NCBI RefSeq assembly: GCF_017115165.1
Contig: NZ_JABXKF010000066.1
Span: forward strand, 1-47,805
Direction: 5' to 3'
From: Nostoc sp. LPT
GTDB lineage: Bacteria; Cyanobacteriota; Cyanobacteriia; Cyanobacteriales; Nostocaceae
DNA length: 47,805 bases
Positions 8,431 to 16,828 of the stretch are shown here, piece by piece (the stretch's first letter is position 1; each line of letters begins with the position of its first letter). The notes under the pieces were generated by a model that was not told the origin of the DNA, did no database searches, and saw only the letters and a program-made list of their open reading frames with translations. Position numbers and translations under genes: made by a program.

Positions 8431-9903
8431 TCATTCTTTTACTACCTTTAGGGTGCGTAAACTACTATCAGCACAACCACTGATCAATCCTCCCACTGCC
8501 TCGATTTGTTGCAGATAGTCAAGGACGGGTTTGGTGATGACTTCTCCCGGCATTAACACAGGAATTCCTGGGGGATAGGGACAGACAATTTCGGCACAGA
8601 TGCGTTTATTGGTCTTTGTCAAAGGTAGTATTTCACTAATAGCAAAAAAGGCTTCACGGGGAGAACAACATAAAGCATGACACTGTGTAGTGAAAAGCTC
8701 CTGCCAAAGATGGCTTTTAACAGTTAAGTTGCTTCGGCGATATTCTTTGGCGAGGGTGGTGAAACCTTGCACTAATTGTTCAATATCGGCTGGGGTGTTG
8801 CCTAAACTAATGATAAAACTGAGATGTTGTAGTGAGGCGAATTCAGCAGTAACACCTAATTTCTCATCGAGAATCTCATCTGCTTCAAATCCGGTTAAAC
8901 CTAAACCAGAAACAGTCACAGTTAGTCGCGTTTTATCTAAAGTTATAAAGCCGGGAGAACCTTCCAAACGAGACATTTCCAAAACAGATAATCCAGGAAT
9001 TTGACTGATTTTTGTTCTTGCTTCTTGGGCAAGTTGCAAAGTGCGAGACATCAACATTTTTCCGTGGAGTGCCATTTGCTGACGTGCTGCATCTAAAGAA
9101 GCTAAAAGTAAATAACTAGGACTGGTAGATTGTACGAGTTGCAAAGCTTTACTAATGCGATCGCCATCAATCCTGTTACCTTGAACGTGCAACATCGATG
9201 CTTGTGTCATCGCACCAAGTACCTTATGGATGGATTGTACAGTTAAATCTGCACCTGCGGCTAAAGCTGGAGTGGGTAATTCTGGATGAAAGGCAAAGTG
9301 TGCGCCGTGTGCCTCATCTATGAGTAGAGGGATATTATATTGATGTGTGATGTTGGCGATCGCCCTTAAATCTCCACAAACGCCGTAATATGTTGGGTAA
9401 ACTATCAATACTGCTTTCGCATCTGGATGTTGTTGAAGTGCAGATTGTACAGCATTAGGTGTGATGCTGTGGGCAATATCTAAAACTGGATCGTATTCAG
9501 GATTGAGAAAAATTGGTATTGCACCGGAGAGAATTAAACCTGCGATCGCAGAAGAATGCACATTGCGAGGCAGAATGATTTTATCGCCCATACCACAGGT
9601 AGCGATAATTGCCGCTTCAATACCACAGGTAGAACCATTGACAAGGAACCATGTTTGCGAAGCGCCAAAAGCTGCTGCTGCTAGTTGTTGTGCTTCTTGA
9701 ATAACGCCTTGGGGTGCAAAGAGATTATCTAAATCTGCTAATTCGGTTAAATCAGCGCGAAAGATTTTTGTACCAAGTAAATCAGCCAAGGGTTGAGAAA
9801 TTCCTTCACCTTGTTTGTGTCCTGGGGTGTAAAAAGGTGCATGGGGTCTTGCTGCATTGGCTTTTAAGGCATCTAATAAGGGTGTTTGGTTTTGATTGAG
9901 CAT
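8431..9903 (-). CDS. PLP-dependent Orn/Lys/Arg decarboxylase-like enzyme
   Basis: A 490-residue fold-type I PLP enzyme of the short, cyanobacterial Orn/Lys/Arg decarboxylase group; arginine decarboxylation for polyamine synthesis is plausible but not proven. It starts MLNQNQTPLLDAL from the ATG at 9903 (four codons inside the longest frame), followed by the family signature FYTPGHKQG. The PLP pocket shows LLIDEAHGAHF and SIHKVLGAMTQASMLH, with the Schiff-base lysine near 226. The C-terminal domain ends in PPGIPVLMPGEVIT and the LKVVKE tail. Two fragments of this gene occur elsewhere: its 3' tail at 7471-7620 and 29 bases (9496-9524) at 15995-16023. Confidence 0.9.
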   Translation of the reverse strand: MLNQNQTPLLDALKANAARPHAPFYTPGHKQGEGISQPLADLLGTKIFRADLTELADLDNLFAPQGVIQEAQQLAAAAFGASQTWFLVNGSTCGIEAAIIATCGMGDKIILPRNVHSSAIAGLILSGAIPIFLNPEYDPVLDIAHSITPNAVQSALQQHPDAKAVLIVYPTYYGVCGDLRAIANITHQYNIPLLIDEAHGAHFAFHPELPTPALAAGADLTVQSIHKVLGAMTQASMLHVQGNRIDGDRISKALQLVQSTSPSYLLLASLDAARQQMALHGKMLMSRTLQLAQEARTKISQIPGLSVLEMSRLEGSPGFITLDKTRLTVTVSGLGLTGFEADEILDEKLGVTAEFASLQHLSFIISLGNTPADIEQLVQGFTTLAKEYRRSNLTVKSHLWQELFTTQCHALCCSPREAFFAISEILPLTKTNKRICAEIVCPYPPGIPVLMPGEVITKPVLDYLQQIEAVGGLISGCADSSLRTLKVVKE

Positions 9904-10105
9904 TAAAAAAAACAAACCGTTAAGATAACTCCAAAAAATAAATTATCCAATATTATGGGGTGGACATCTTGCCATTAGTGTCAAGTTAAGGCAGAAGCCC
10001 AAATGTCAAAGGTAAGTAACTACGCAAAATTAATTACAATCATTGCAAGCGAAGCGTTCGCAATGACATTGTGTAATGAATTATGTTTACCTACTTATGT
10101 TCATC
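9904..10105. other. Intergenic; imperfect hairpin element only
   Basis: Holds the decarboxylase promoter region and an ATTGC...GCAAT hairpin-like word around 10042-10064 that is common between Nostoc genes. No gene seen. Confidence 0.5.
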
Positions 10106-10357
10106 GAATTCGGGGTGTCGTTTCTTGAATTCGGGCAGCCGTTTCTTGAATTCGGGCAGCCGTTTCTTGAATTCGGGCAGTCGTTTCTTGAATTCGGGCA
10201 GCCGTTTCTTGAATTCGGGCAGTCGTTTCTTGAATTCGGGCAGCCGTTTCTTGAATTCGGGCAGTCGTTTCTTGAATTCGGGGTGTCGTTTATTAAATTC
10301 GGGCAGCCGTTTCTTGAATTCGGGGTGTCGTTTATCGAATTCGGGCAGCCGTTTATT
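10106..10357. repeat. Minisatellite A: 12 units of 21 bp
   Basis: Exactly 12 head-to-tail 21-bp units, each starting GAATTCGGG (an EcoRI site in nearly every unit). Units vary mainly at CAGCCG / CAGTCG / GTGTCG, then TTTCTT. Variant units with TTTATT or TTTATC sit at the right end. Because 21 is divisible by 3, three frames are open throughout; these are repeat artefacts, not genes. It lies 117 bases downstream of the stop of the membrane NTPase gene, at the edge of the putative conflict island. Confidence 0.97.
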
Positions 10358-10474
10358 ATTTTTGTTCAATTAGTTTTACATTATGATTTGGCAATTGCCG
10401 AATTTTTTACTTAAAGGTTCTGCGGGTTTAATAAGTAATCAAACGGATATGATATAATTCCTTACTTTCAAGAA

Positions 10475-13372
10475 TTAGCTTCTTACTGCACGCTCTCTCA
10501 CCCATTGTTTTAACAGAGGAATTTCAAAATCATATCCTCCATTGATTTTGTGTAAAATATGATAACGCAACAAGCGGGTTAATACCTTTTCAGCAATTTC
10601 AGTACTTATAGGTAATAAAATATCTGTCTTGGCAACTTGTAATAATAATTCTTGACCAATTACCATTTCTTCTGGTGTAGTTCCTGTAAATTCTGTCCAA
10701 ATATTTGTAAAATAAGGCTGGCCGGAAATAAATGCGTCATTAATAGAAGCTTGCAAGAGTTCAGCAGTAATAAAATCAGTATGGTTAAAGTTAGCTTGAT
10801 TTACCATTGATGCGCCCAATAATTGTAGGCAGTAAGGGTGACAATTGGTAATATTTAATACTTCTTCTACAATCTCTGGAGCGTAACGCAGTGCAAAAGC
10901 TGGATCTGGATTAAGCAGTAATTCCTCAGCTTCATTATCTTCAAGATAAAGCATTTCTATTGGGACAACGCTGATAAAATAGCTACTCCAATTTGGGCCT
11001 AATTCCTCTAAAGTTTGCACCCCAGAAAAGAGAAAACCGAGTTGTTCATAATGTTGAATTAAGTGCCGCAGTTCGTCAAATAAACGTAAAGTTATCTGTC
11101 CATTTTGGATAGCGGTACCGATTTTTTCAAATTCATCAAGGTTGAGAAGGATGCGCCGTTCTCCGATTTGGGCAAGTGCTTCATCCAACCAATCTTCTAA
11201 AGTGGTATAGGGACTAGCTTGAAAATCGGTGCGTTTAGGAATGTTTGGTAATTGAACGCCTTGACTTTTGCAGTCTTTATGAATTGCACGGACTAAGCCA
11301 AAGCAAAAGTCAGATTCGTTGGTGGTAATGGCGGAACTTTGCATATCCACAAATACGGGAATGATATCACTGGGAAGCAGGCGGGGAAAGTTATACAAAA
11401 AGGAAGTTTTACCACAGCGACGGGGGCCATGCAGCACAAGGGTAGGTCGGTCACGGTCTAAAACTCGACGGACAATTTCATTGGCAAATCTCTGACGACC
11501 TTTAAACAAGTTCTTTTGGTCAAGTCGCACCGGATTTCCATATTGGAACGGGTTGATTAGCTCGCCTTGAGAGAGTTGGTGTTGTTCATTTTGTTCCAGT
11601 TCAATAACCCTTTGCCAATGTTCCAGTACAGGTGTCCAGCGTTTGATGGCTTCGTCTTTAAGTCCCAGAGAGGATAATTGAGATTGTAATCGAACAAGCT
11701 TGTTATTGATTTTTTCTAATCCTCGTTCTCGTAGGGGTATATTTTGATTCTCAAGTGCAGATTGAATATCTTGAATAATAGTTTGCAAACGAGGGAGAAG
11801 GATAGAAAGTTCAGGTTTAACCTTTGGTAAAGGTGTTTCTGGAGTGGGGGTATCGCTGTCAGAATCAAGGTGATAGAAGGGGGAAATCAGGAAGGGTAAT
11901 ATGGGATGGTCTGAGTTGATAGTAAAGATTAGTTCTGGAATACTTTGAATTTGCTGGAGTTGGTCGGCGACAATTTGTGGTAAGGCATTTTGCAGGGTTA
12001 TTTGAAATCCTGGTAAAGAAAAAGTTTGGGTATATTGAAAGATTGTTAAGGCTTGTTGAGGTCTTTGACAAAATTCAGAAACAAGAAGTTGAGTATGATT
12101 AGGTAAAGGTATCCACAGGAGTTCGCTAGTGTAAGGAGGTAATTGAAAAAGTATTTTTACTGTTTGGGGACGTAACCGCCTAATTGTTGAATCTGAAAAT
12201 CTGAAAAGTTTTAGTAAATAATGAGGAAATATATAATAACTACCTAAAGAGATAAAGTAATAATCAGGAAATATTCTGTAATAGCTGACTAAGGTTACAG
12301 GGATAATTAATGCAGAACGCCATCCTAAATTTTGGGCAGAAAGAGCTATTAAAATCACTGTAGTGGTGATAAAAACTCTGTTGTTTTTTGCTGATGCAAG
12401 AGTAAAAGCGATTAAACTTGCAACAACCGAAAACCAGGTAAGCGGTAAAGTAGCAACTCCCGCCACTCCCACGGCCACGACTCCCGCCACGACCACCGCC
12501 ACGACTCCTGTCACGACTCCCATCACGACTCCCGCCACGACTACCGCCACCTCTGTTGGCACTCCGACCACCACGACCACCGCCAAGACTACCGCCACGA
12601 CTACCGCCACGACTACCGCCACGACTACCGTCACGACTACCGCCACGACTACCGTCACGGCTACCGCTACGTCTACCGCCAAGACTACCGCCACGACTAC
12701 CGCCACGAATCCCGCATCATCACTATTTTCTATAATTTCTCTTGTTATAAATAGGAAAATGCCTGTCATTCCACTTACTAACAACAGAAACAACCAGTTT
12801 TGAGTTGCTAACCACGCTCCTACTAACATCACACTGATTGTTCCTCCCACCACCATCACATTACGACCAAGGGAAAGAAGTTCTTTTTTTAACAGTTGCA
12901 ATATTAACCAAACAGTTAATGATACAGATACTCCAAAAACTGCAAAACCTATCCCTATTTGAGGTAGAAGAGGTAAAACTCTAATAGCTTCTATTAAGCC
13001 CTTTAACCAGCTATCAGGCTGATTTAATACAACTATCAACCACAACAAAGGGATAACCAGTCCTAAAGGTAGAAATAAAACTCCTGTCGTATAAGCAATT
13101 AACATTACACAAGGTAACTGTAGCCAATCTAACAAGTGATTACGCTCAATCAGTCTTAAAATAAGAGGAATATTACAAATAAATAATAGTAATAAATACT
13201 GACTAATAAATCGTAAGTTTCCATACAACAAAATATCAAAAAAACTTGTGCATGGTCTGCGTCCATTTTTTTCTTTTTGAGGCGACCATTCATTCATTCG
13301 TTGCTGAAGCCTTGAAGGACAAAACATTGCCCACCAAAATAGTTCCCAAGTTTCTCGCAAAAACAGCAACAT
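10475..13372 (-). CDS. Membrane-anchored STAND-like P-loop NTPase with hyper-repetitive Val-rich segment
   Basis: A 965-residue protein. Residues about 50-210 hold several membrane segments. Residues about 217-305 are a low-complexity VVAV-type repeat (VVVAVVVAVVLAVVV...), followed by more hydrophobic stretches to about 390. A soluble linker leads to NPFQYGNPVRLDQKNLFKGR and a P-loop NTPase: Walker A GPRRCGKTS near 647, Walker B RRILLNLDEFEKIG near 740. The C-terminal region is a helical, winged-helix-like part as in AAA/STAND ATPases. The NPFxYGxPV lead-in is shared with the next gene's NTPase, so the two are paralogous modules. Order and orientation suggest one operon with 13410-14984 (37-base gap) and 15045-15356. 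Inferred role: membrane-located sensor or effector of a conflict system. Not a recognised named gene. Confidence 0.85.
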   Translation of the reverse strand: MLLFLRETWELFWWAMFCPSRLQQRMNEWSPQKEKNGRRPCTSFFDILLYGNLRFISQYLLLLFICNIPLILRLIERNHLLDWLQLPCVMLIAYTTGVLFLPLGLVIPLLWLIVVLNQPDSWLKGLIEAIRVLPLLPQIGIGFAVFGVSVSLTVWLILQLLKKELLSLGRNVMVVGGTISVMLVGAWLATQNWLFLLLVSGMTGIFLFITREIIENSDDAGFVAVVVAVVLAVDVAVAVTVVVAVVVTVVVAVVVAVVVAVVLAVVVVVGVPTEVAVVVAGVVMGVVTGVVAVVVAGVVAVGVAGVATLPLTWFSVVASLIAFTLASAKNNRVFITTTVILIALSAQNLGWRSALIIPVTLVSYYRIFPDYYFISLGSYYIFPHYLLKLFRFSDSTIRRLRPQTVKILFQLPPYTSELLWIPLPNHTQLLVSEFCQRPQQALTIFQYTQTFSLPGFQITLQNALPQIVADQLQQIQSIPELIFTINSDHPILPFLISPFYHLDSDSDTPTPETPLPKVKPELSILLPRLQTIIQDIQSALENQNIPLRERGLEKINNKLVRLQSQLSSLGLKDEAIKRWTPVLEHWQRVIELEQNEQHQLSQGELINPFQYGNPVRLDQKNLFKGRQRFANEIVRRVLDRDRPTLVLHGPRRCGKTSFLYNFPRLLPSDIIPVFVDMQSSAITTNESDFCFGLVRAIHKDCKSQGVQLPNIPKRTDFQASPYTTLEDWLDEALAQIGERRILLNLDEFEKIGTAIQNGQITLRLFDELRHLIQHYEQLGFLFSGVQTLEELGPNWSSYFISVVPIEMLYLEDNEAEELLLNPDPAFALRYAPEIVEEVLNITNCHPYCLQLLGASMVNQANFNHTDFITAELLQASINDAFISGQPYFTNIWTEFTGTTPEEMVIGQELLLQVAKTDILLPISTEIAEKVLTRLLRYHILHKINGGYDFEIPLLKQWVRERAVRS
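12457..12712. repeat. 12-bp coding repeat within the membrane NTPase gene
   Basis: About 20 degenerate 12-bp units (ACGACTACCGCC on the plus strand), encoding VVAV blocks on the minus strand. Both strands are open across it; only the minus-strand frame belongs to a long protein. GC content is well above the surroundings. Copy-number change would alter the protein by 4-residue steps without frameshift. Confidence 0.9.
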
Positions 13373-13409
13373 TTTTTCTATTTAATGTTTGAATCTTTGG
13401 CTACTTGCT

Positions 13410-14984
13410 TTATCTTTGACCTTTCACAAACTCTGCAAATACACTGCTAAATAAATCCCGATTCTTCCGTAATAACCCATGACGCTGAAGCCTATCTACA
13501 ATTGCCAAATCAGGAATAGGTAAGTTACCCCCTCTCAATTCATAACGTAATGCTAAACGTTCAACTTCGGTTAAATCTTTCCAAATTTCTTCAAAACGAG
13601 GCTTTGCTTGAAAATTAAACTCATTTTTAGCTATTTCTTGATTCCTATTTTGCCACAACATAGCCCCCGCCATCTGCACATAATAGGGCAACCCTCCTGC
13701 TAACTCATCCACCCATTGTAATACCGCAGAATTAGGCAGAAATCCTTTCTGGATGATGCTTTGCCAAGCTTCCTCCTCTAATGCCCCTAAAATAGTCGTA
13801 CTGAAAATATTGGCAAAGGGAGAACCCAGACTCAAAGTTTCGTAAACTTCATTAAGAGGGCGTTTGCTGGCAATTACCATTGTTAATAAACCCGCAGAAG
13901 CCTTAGAACGCCAATCTTCTCCCCAATCCTGAAACAATTCCAATCTATCTTTTTTACTAGCAATGGCTTCAAACTCATCCAATAAAATAATTAAACGATA
14001 CCCTTGATCTACTAAAAACTGTAAGCCATCTTCTACTGCAAAGCCATCTTCATTATCTTCCTTTGACCAAGGAAAATTCCCTGTTAGTTTGTAAATCCCT
14101 CGCCTTAAGCCTTCAATAATCCCCTCTGGAGTATGAAAATTCCCATTCGTTAAATCTAAGAAAACAACTAAAGGCTTTTGTTCTGACGAACAAAATTCGC
14201 TGATTCTTTCTTTGATATATCGCAATAGAGAGGTTTTTCCATTGCGCCGCAAGCCTACCAAATTGACACATTGAGGACTAATTGCGCCAATGCGGTTTTT
14301 AATCTCTAAAATCTCTCTTCTCCGTCCGTAAAAACGTTGTGGAGAAACAGGAGAACCATATTCAAATGGATTATCACCTTTGGGCTTTGGCTGATGAAAT
14401 TGTTGATTGAGTAGGGCAATTTCAGGAAACTGTTGCACAATAACTTGAGCCGAAACAGCCCGCCCTCCTAAATCGTTACCCTCATCACGGGAAAGATGCA
14501 CAATTCCACAAACTTTACCTGTTAGTAAATTTAGCAAAGGCGATCCACTAAACCCTGAGATAACTTGCCCTTGCTTTAATTTATAGAGAATAATATCCTG
14601 TTTAAAACTTCTTCCTTCATATTTAAAACTTGCTGAATCCCCCAGCGAATAATCAACTTCGCTATTCTTCGGATAACCGAAAATATATAAATCATCGTTG
14701 GTTTTTGGTTCTGTGTCATCCAATTCAACACAGGGATGATCCAAACAATCCTTGTCCAGTCGTAAAAGAGCTAAATCAAGGGGATATTTGCATAATTGTG
14801 TGACTTTAGCTGTGTAATTCTGGTTTCCTGCTTTCCAGAATACTTCCACAGGATTATCTTTTGCAGATTCGACCACATGAGCGCAGGTGAGAATCCAATT
14901 CGGTGCAACAAAAAAACCTGTTCCCTGACTACTGGCAACATTTAAACGCACTGTACAGCGTTGTAAATCGTCTTCGTTACCCAT
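13410..14984 (-). CDS. Trypsin-like serine protease fused to STAND-like P-loop NTPase
   Basis: A 524-residue two-domain protein. Residues 1-195 form a trypsin/DegP-type protease with a complete triad: H36 in TCAHVV, D70 in LDLALL, S146 in GFSGSP. Residues about 205-524 form the NTPase: lead-in NPFEYGSPV (205-213), RFYGRRREI, Walker A GLRRNGKTS (244-252), Walker B LIILLDEFEA (331-340), and a C-terminal helical/winged-helix part. There is no signal peptide, so the protease is cytoplasmic and probably controlled by the NTPase. Trypsin-STAND fusions beside Trypco domains are described as NTP-dependent conflict systems. The gene sits between the Trypco1-like gene (60-base gap) and the membrane NTPase gene. 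Confidence 0.9.
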   Translation of the reverse strand: MGNEDDLQRCTVRLNVASSQGTGFFVAPNWILTCAHVVESAKDNPVEVFWKAGNQNYTAKVTQLCKYPLDLALLRLDKDCLDHPCVELDDTEPKTNDDLYIFGYPKNSEVDYSLGDSASFKYEGRSFKQDIILYKLKQGQVISGFSGSPLLNLLTGKVCGIVHLSRDEGNDLGGRAVSAQVIVQQFPEIALLNQQFHQPKPKGDNPFEYGSPVSPQRFYGRRREILEIKNRIGAISPQCVNLVGLRRNGKTSLLRYIKERISEFCSSEQKPLVVFLDLTNGNFHTPEGIIEGLRRGIYKLTGNFPWSKEDNEDGFAVEDGLQFLVDQGYRLIILLDEFEAIASKKDRLELFQDWGEDWRSKASAGLLTMVIASKRPLNEVYETLSLGSPFANIFSTTILGALEEEAWQSIIQKGFLPNSAVLQWVDELAGGLPYYVQMAGAMLWQNRNQEIAKNEFNFQAKPRFEEIWKDLTEVERLALRYELRGGNLPIPDLAIVDRLQRHGLLRKNRDLFSSVFAEFVKGQR

Positions 14985-15044
14985 TAATCGCTCTCACGTA
15001 GCATCTTTGTAAAGAGATTACCACAACTGTAAGACAATCAACTG

Positions 15045-15356
15045 TTATTTATCCCATTCCATCGTAATTTCCAGGTTAGCTGTGCCTGTTCCTTTCACAA
15101 TTAAAGCGGTTAGTTGTCCTGACTCAACTCCAATTTGTAAACCTAGTTTGACACTAAATTTATCTGGTTTGACTGTCTCGCTAATATATTTTAATGTACC
15201 TGCGACATCTTCAGCAATGGATTTAATAATTTCTGTGGCTTGTTTAAAAACTCTGGTTTCATCAGAAACAGGTTGTTCCCCTATAGGCGTAACCTCTACT
15301 TTAATTATTTTGCCGTCAGAAAGTTGAAAGGAAATAATTTTGGTTTTATCTGCCAT
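15045..15356 (-). CDS. Trypco1-like (CU044_2847 family) small protein
   Basis: A 103-residue protein: an N-terminal beta hairpin (TKIISFQLSDGKIIKVEVTP), a helix (FKQATEIIKSIAEDVAGTLKYISETV), then KPDKFSVKLGLQIGVESGQLTALIVKGTGTANLEITMEW. The KPDKxxVxxGxxxxxESG...G...L.ITM.W pattern fits trypsin-co-occurring domain 1, which is found next to trypsin-like proteases in predicted conflict systems. The trypsin-NTPase gene follows it by 60 bases in the same direction, exactly the expected context. Function is inferred: an adaptor or sensed substrate for the protease. It is the first gene of the likely three-gene operon, so the promoter should lie in 15357-15650. Confidence 0.8.
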   Translation of the reverse strand: MADKTKIISFQLSDGKIIKVEVTPIGEQPVSDETRVFKQATEIIKSIAEDVAGTLKYISETVKPDKFSVKLGLQIGVESGQLTALIVKGTGTANLEITMEWDK

Positions 15357-15651
15357 ACTTAATTCTTTTCTGTTAATTTTTCGTACAAGGATCTTCCTGA
15401 AGAATGAGAGGAAGGTATATGGTACTGTTACATTTTTTGGGCGCGATTAATTTAAATCTGGTAAGAATTAATAATATGCTACACGTTACTTTGATCATTT
15501 CATTTTTTGAAAGGTTTCAGAACTTTATAAGCAGTAATTACAGCCTAAGTATTTTATATAGCGGTTCTCAGTTGAGTTAGGTACAATAACCCCACCCCCA
15601 ACCCCTCTCGAAAACGAAAGCTGTTTTATTCCCTCAAAGGCTCAAAAAAGA
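15357..15651. other. Upstream region of the Trypco1-trypsin-NTPase operon
   Basis: AT-rich, with no open frame of note. It should contain the operon promoter, though I could not pick out convincing boxes. It ends in the C-rich ACCCCACCCCCAACCCC tract common in Nostoc intergenic DNA. Confidence 0.4.
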
Positions 15652-15861
15652 CTTGTGTTCTGAACGAAAGTACTTGTGTTCTGAACGAAAAGACTTGTGT
15701 TCTGGACGAAAGTCCTTGTGTTCTGGACGAAAGTCCTTGTGTTCTGAATGAATGGACTTGTGTTCTGGACGAAAGTCCTCGTGTTCTGGACGAAAGTCCT
15801 TGTGTTCTGGACGAAAGTCCTTGTGTTCTGAACGAAAGTCCTTGTGTTCTGGACGAAAGTA
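15652..15861. repeat. Minisatellite B: 10 units of 21 bp inside an inverted repeat
   Basis: Ten head-to-tail 21-bp units, CTTGTGTTCTGGACGAAAGTC and variants, then a partial unit to 15869. One unit (number 5) carries GAATGAATGGA. The array sits inside a perfect 11-bp inverted repeat: CCCCTCTCGAA (15602-15612) and TTCGAGAGGGG (15884-15894). Sequence is unrelated to minisatellite A, yet the period is identical. An open frame across it is a repeat artefact. Confidence 0.97.
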
Positions 15862-15994
15862 CTTGTGTGTACACCGTAGGTTCTTCGAGAGGGGACTATG
15901 ATGTACCTTATGTGATTAGGAAAGGCTATATAACTTTGTATACGTAGCAGATTATTAGCGTTTACCCTTTAGAAAAAAAGTTTTTGGTTTACTG

Positions 15995-16023
15995 TTCAGG
16001 ATTGAGAAAAATTGGTATTGCAC
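15995..16023. repeat. 29-bp fragment of the decarboxylase gene
   Basis: Identical, base for base, to 9496-9524 inside the decarboxylase gene and in the same orientation. It is therefore a stray gene fragment; the pair brackets the whole conflict island. The rest of 15870-16115 shows no gene. Confidence 0.85.
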
Positions 16024-16115
16024 GTAGAGGCGCAAAGGACATAGAGGAAGAAGAGACTTGTTACGCAGAATGCTATGCTTGCGTTAAAATCCGTAAGTCC
16101 TGCATAGCTGACTAG

Positions 16116-16823
16116 ATGAGACCTTATCATCAAATCCCGATTTTTGAGTGTGGTGAACCGCTAGTAGCGATTCCTTTAGAATTGTTTACGGTGGAATCTC
16201 CCCATCCTTATGAAAAATTAGGTGCGCCCTATGGCGATCGCTCCCCCTATTATCTCCGTCAAAGCGTTATTGAAAATTTGCTCCAAGCCCAAAATTATCT
16301 TAATCTCCTGCATCCTAACTGGCATATCCAAATTTTTGATGCTTATCGCCCGATCGCAGTCCAGCAGTTTATGGTAGATTACAGCTTCGCCCAAGCAGTG
16401 CAGGATAGAGGACTGACTAATGTAGAGTTATCATCAAACCAACGCCAAGAGATTTGGGAAGCGGTTTATGCAATTTGGGCTGCACCAAGTTTGGATGAAA
16501 AAACTCCGCCTCCTCACAGTACGGGTGGGGCGGTAGATGTGACGCTGGTGGATGATGCAGGGAAAATAGTAAATATGGGTTCGCCGATTGATGAAATGTC
16601 AGAGCGATCGCACCCAGATTATTATGCCAATAGCGATCGCCCAGAAACGCAAAAGTATCATGTTCACCGTCAGTTATTGCAAGATGTAATGTTAAAAGTC
16701 GGCTTTCAACGCAATCCTAGAGAGTGGTGGCATTTTTCTGTCGGCGATCAAATGTGGGCTTGGCTGAATAATCAATTTAATCCAGCTAATCCTGTTACCG
16801 CACGTTATGGGCGTCTTCCATAG
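16116..16823 (+). CDS. D-alanyl-D-alanine dipeptidase, VanX/DdpX-like (M15D)
   Basis: A 235-residue zinc metallopeptidase that hydrolyses D-Ala-D-Ala or related dipeptides. The active site is complete and correctly spaced: R78 in FDAYRP, zinc ligands H134 and D141 in HSTGGAVD, catalytic E203 and third ligand H206 in EWWHFS. This mirrors VanX (R71, H116, D123, E181, H184). No signal peptide is visible, so it is cytoplasmic, as VanX is. No vanH or vanA-type ligase is nearby, so a role in peptidoglycan turnover or dipeptide catabolism is more likely than glycopeptide resistance. It is convergent with the TspO gene with only 5 bases between the stops. Confidence 0.92.
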   Translation: MRPYHQIPIFECGEPLVAIPLELFTVESPHPYEKLGAPYGDRSPYYLRQSVIENLLQAQNYLNLLHPNWHIQIFDAYRPIAVQQFMVDYSFAQAVQDRGLTNVELSSNQRQEIWEAVYAIWAAPSLDEKTPPPHSTGGAVDVTLVDDAGKIVNMGSPIDEMSERSHPDYYANSDRPETQKYHVHRQLLQDVMLKVGFQRNPREWWHFSVGDQMWAWLNNQFNPANPVTARYGRLP

Positions 16824-16828
16824 ATGCG

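Noticed and set aside
10076..10414. Open frames of 92-112 residues on both strands over minisatellite A
   Set aside because: They are translations of a 21-bp repeat (period divisible by 3), seen in three frames and both strands, with no ribosome binding site or family pattern.
12363..12803. Thr/Ala-rich 146-residue frame on the plus strand
   Set aside because: Antisense to the Val-rich repeat of the membrane NTPase; the minus-strand frame continues into conserved domains, this one does not.
15626..15874. 82-residue Ser/Thr/Arg repeat protein on the minus strand
   Set aside because: Purely the translation of minisatellite B; no start signal and no sequence outside the repeat.
16116..16823. 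Glycopeptide resistance locus
   Set aside because: VanX-like dipeptidase is alone; no VanH or VanA/D-type ligase or VanRS regulator nearby.
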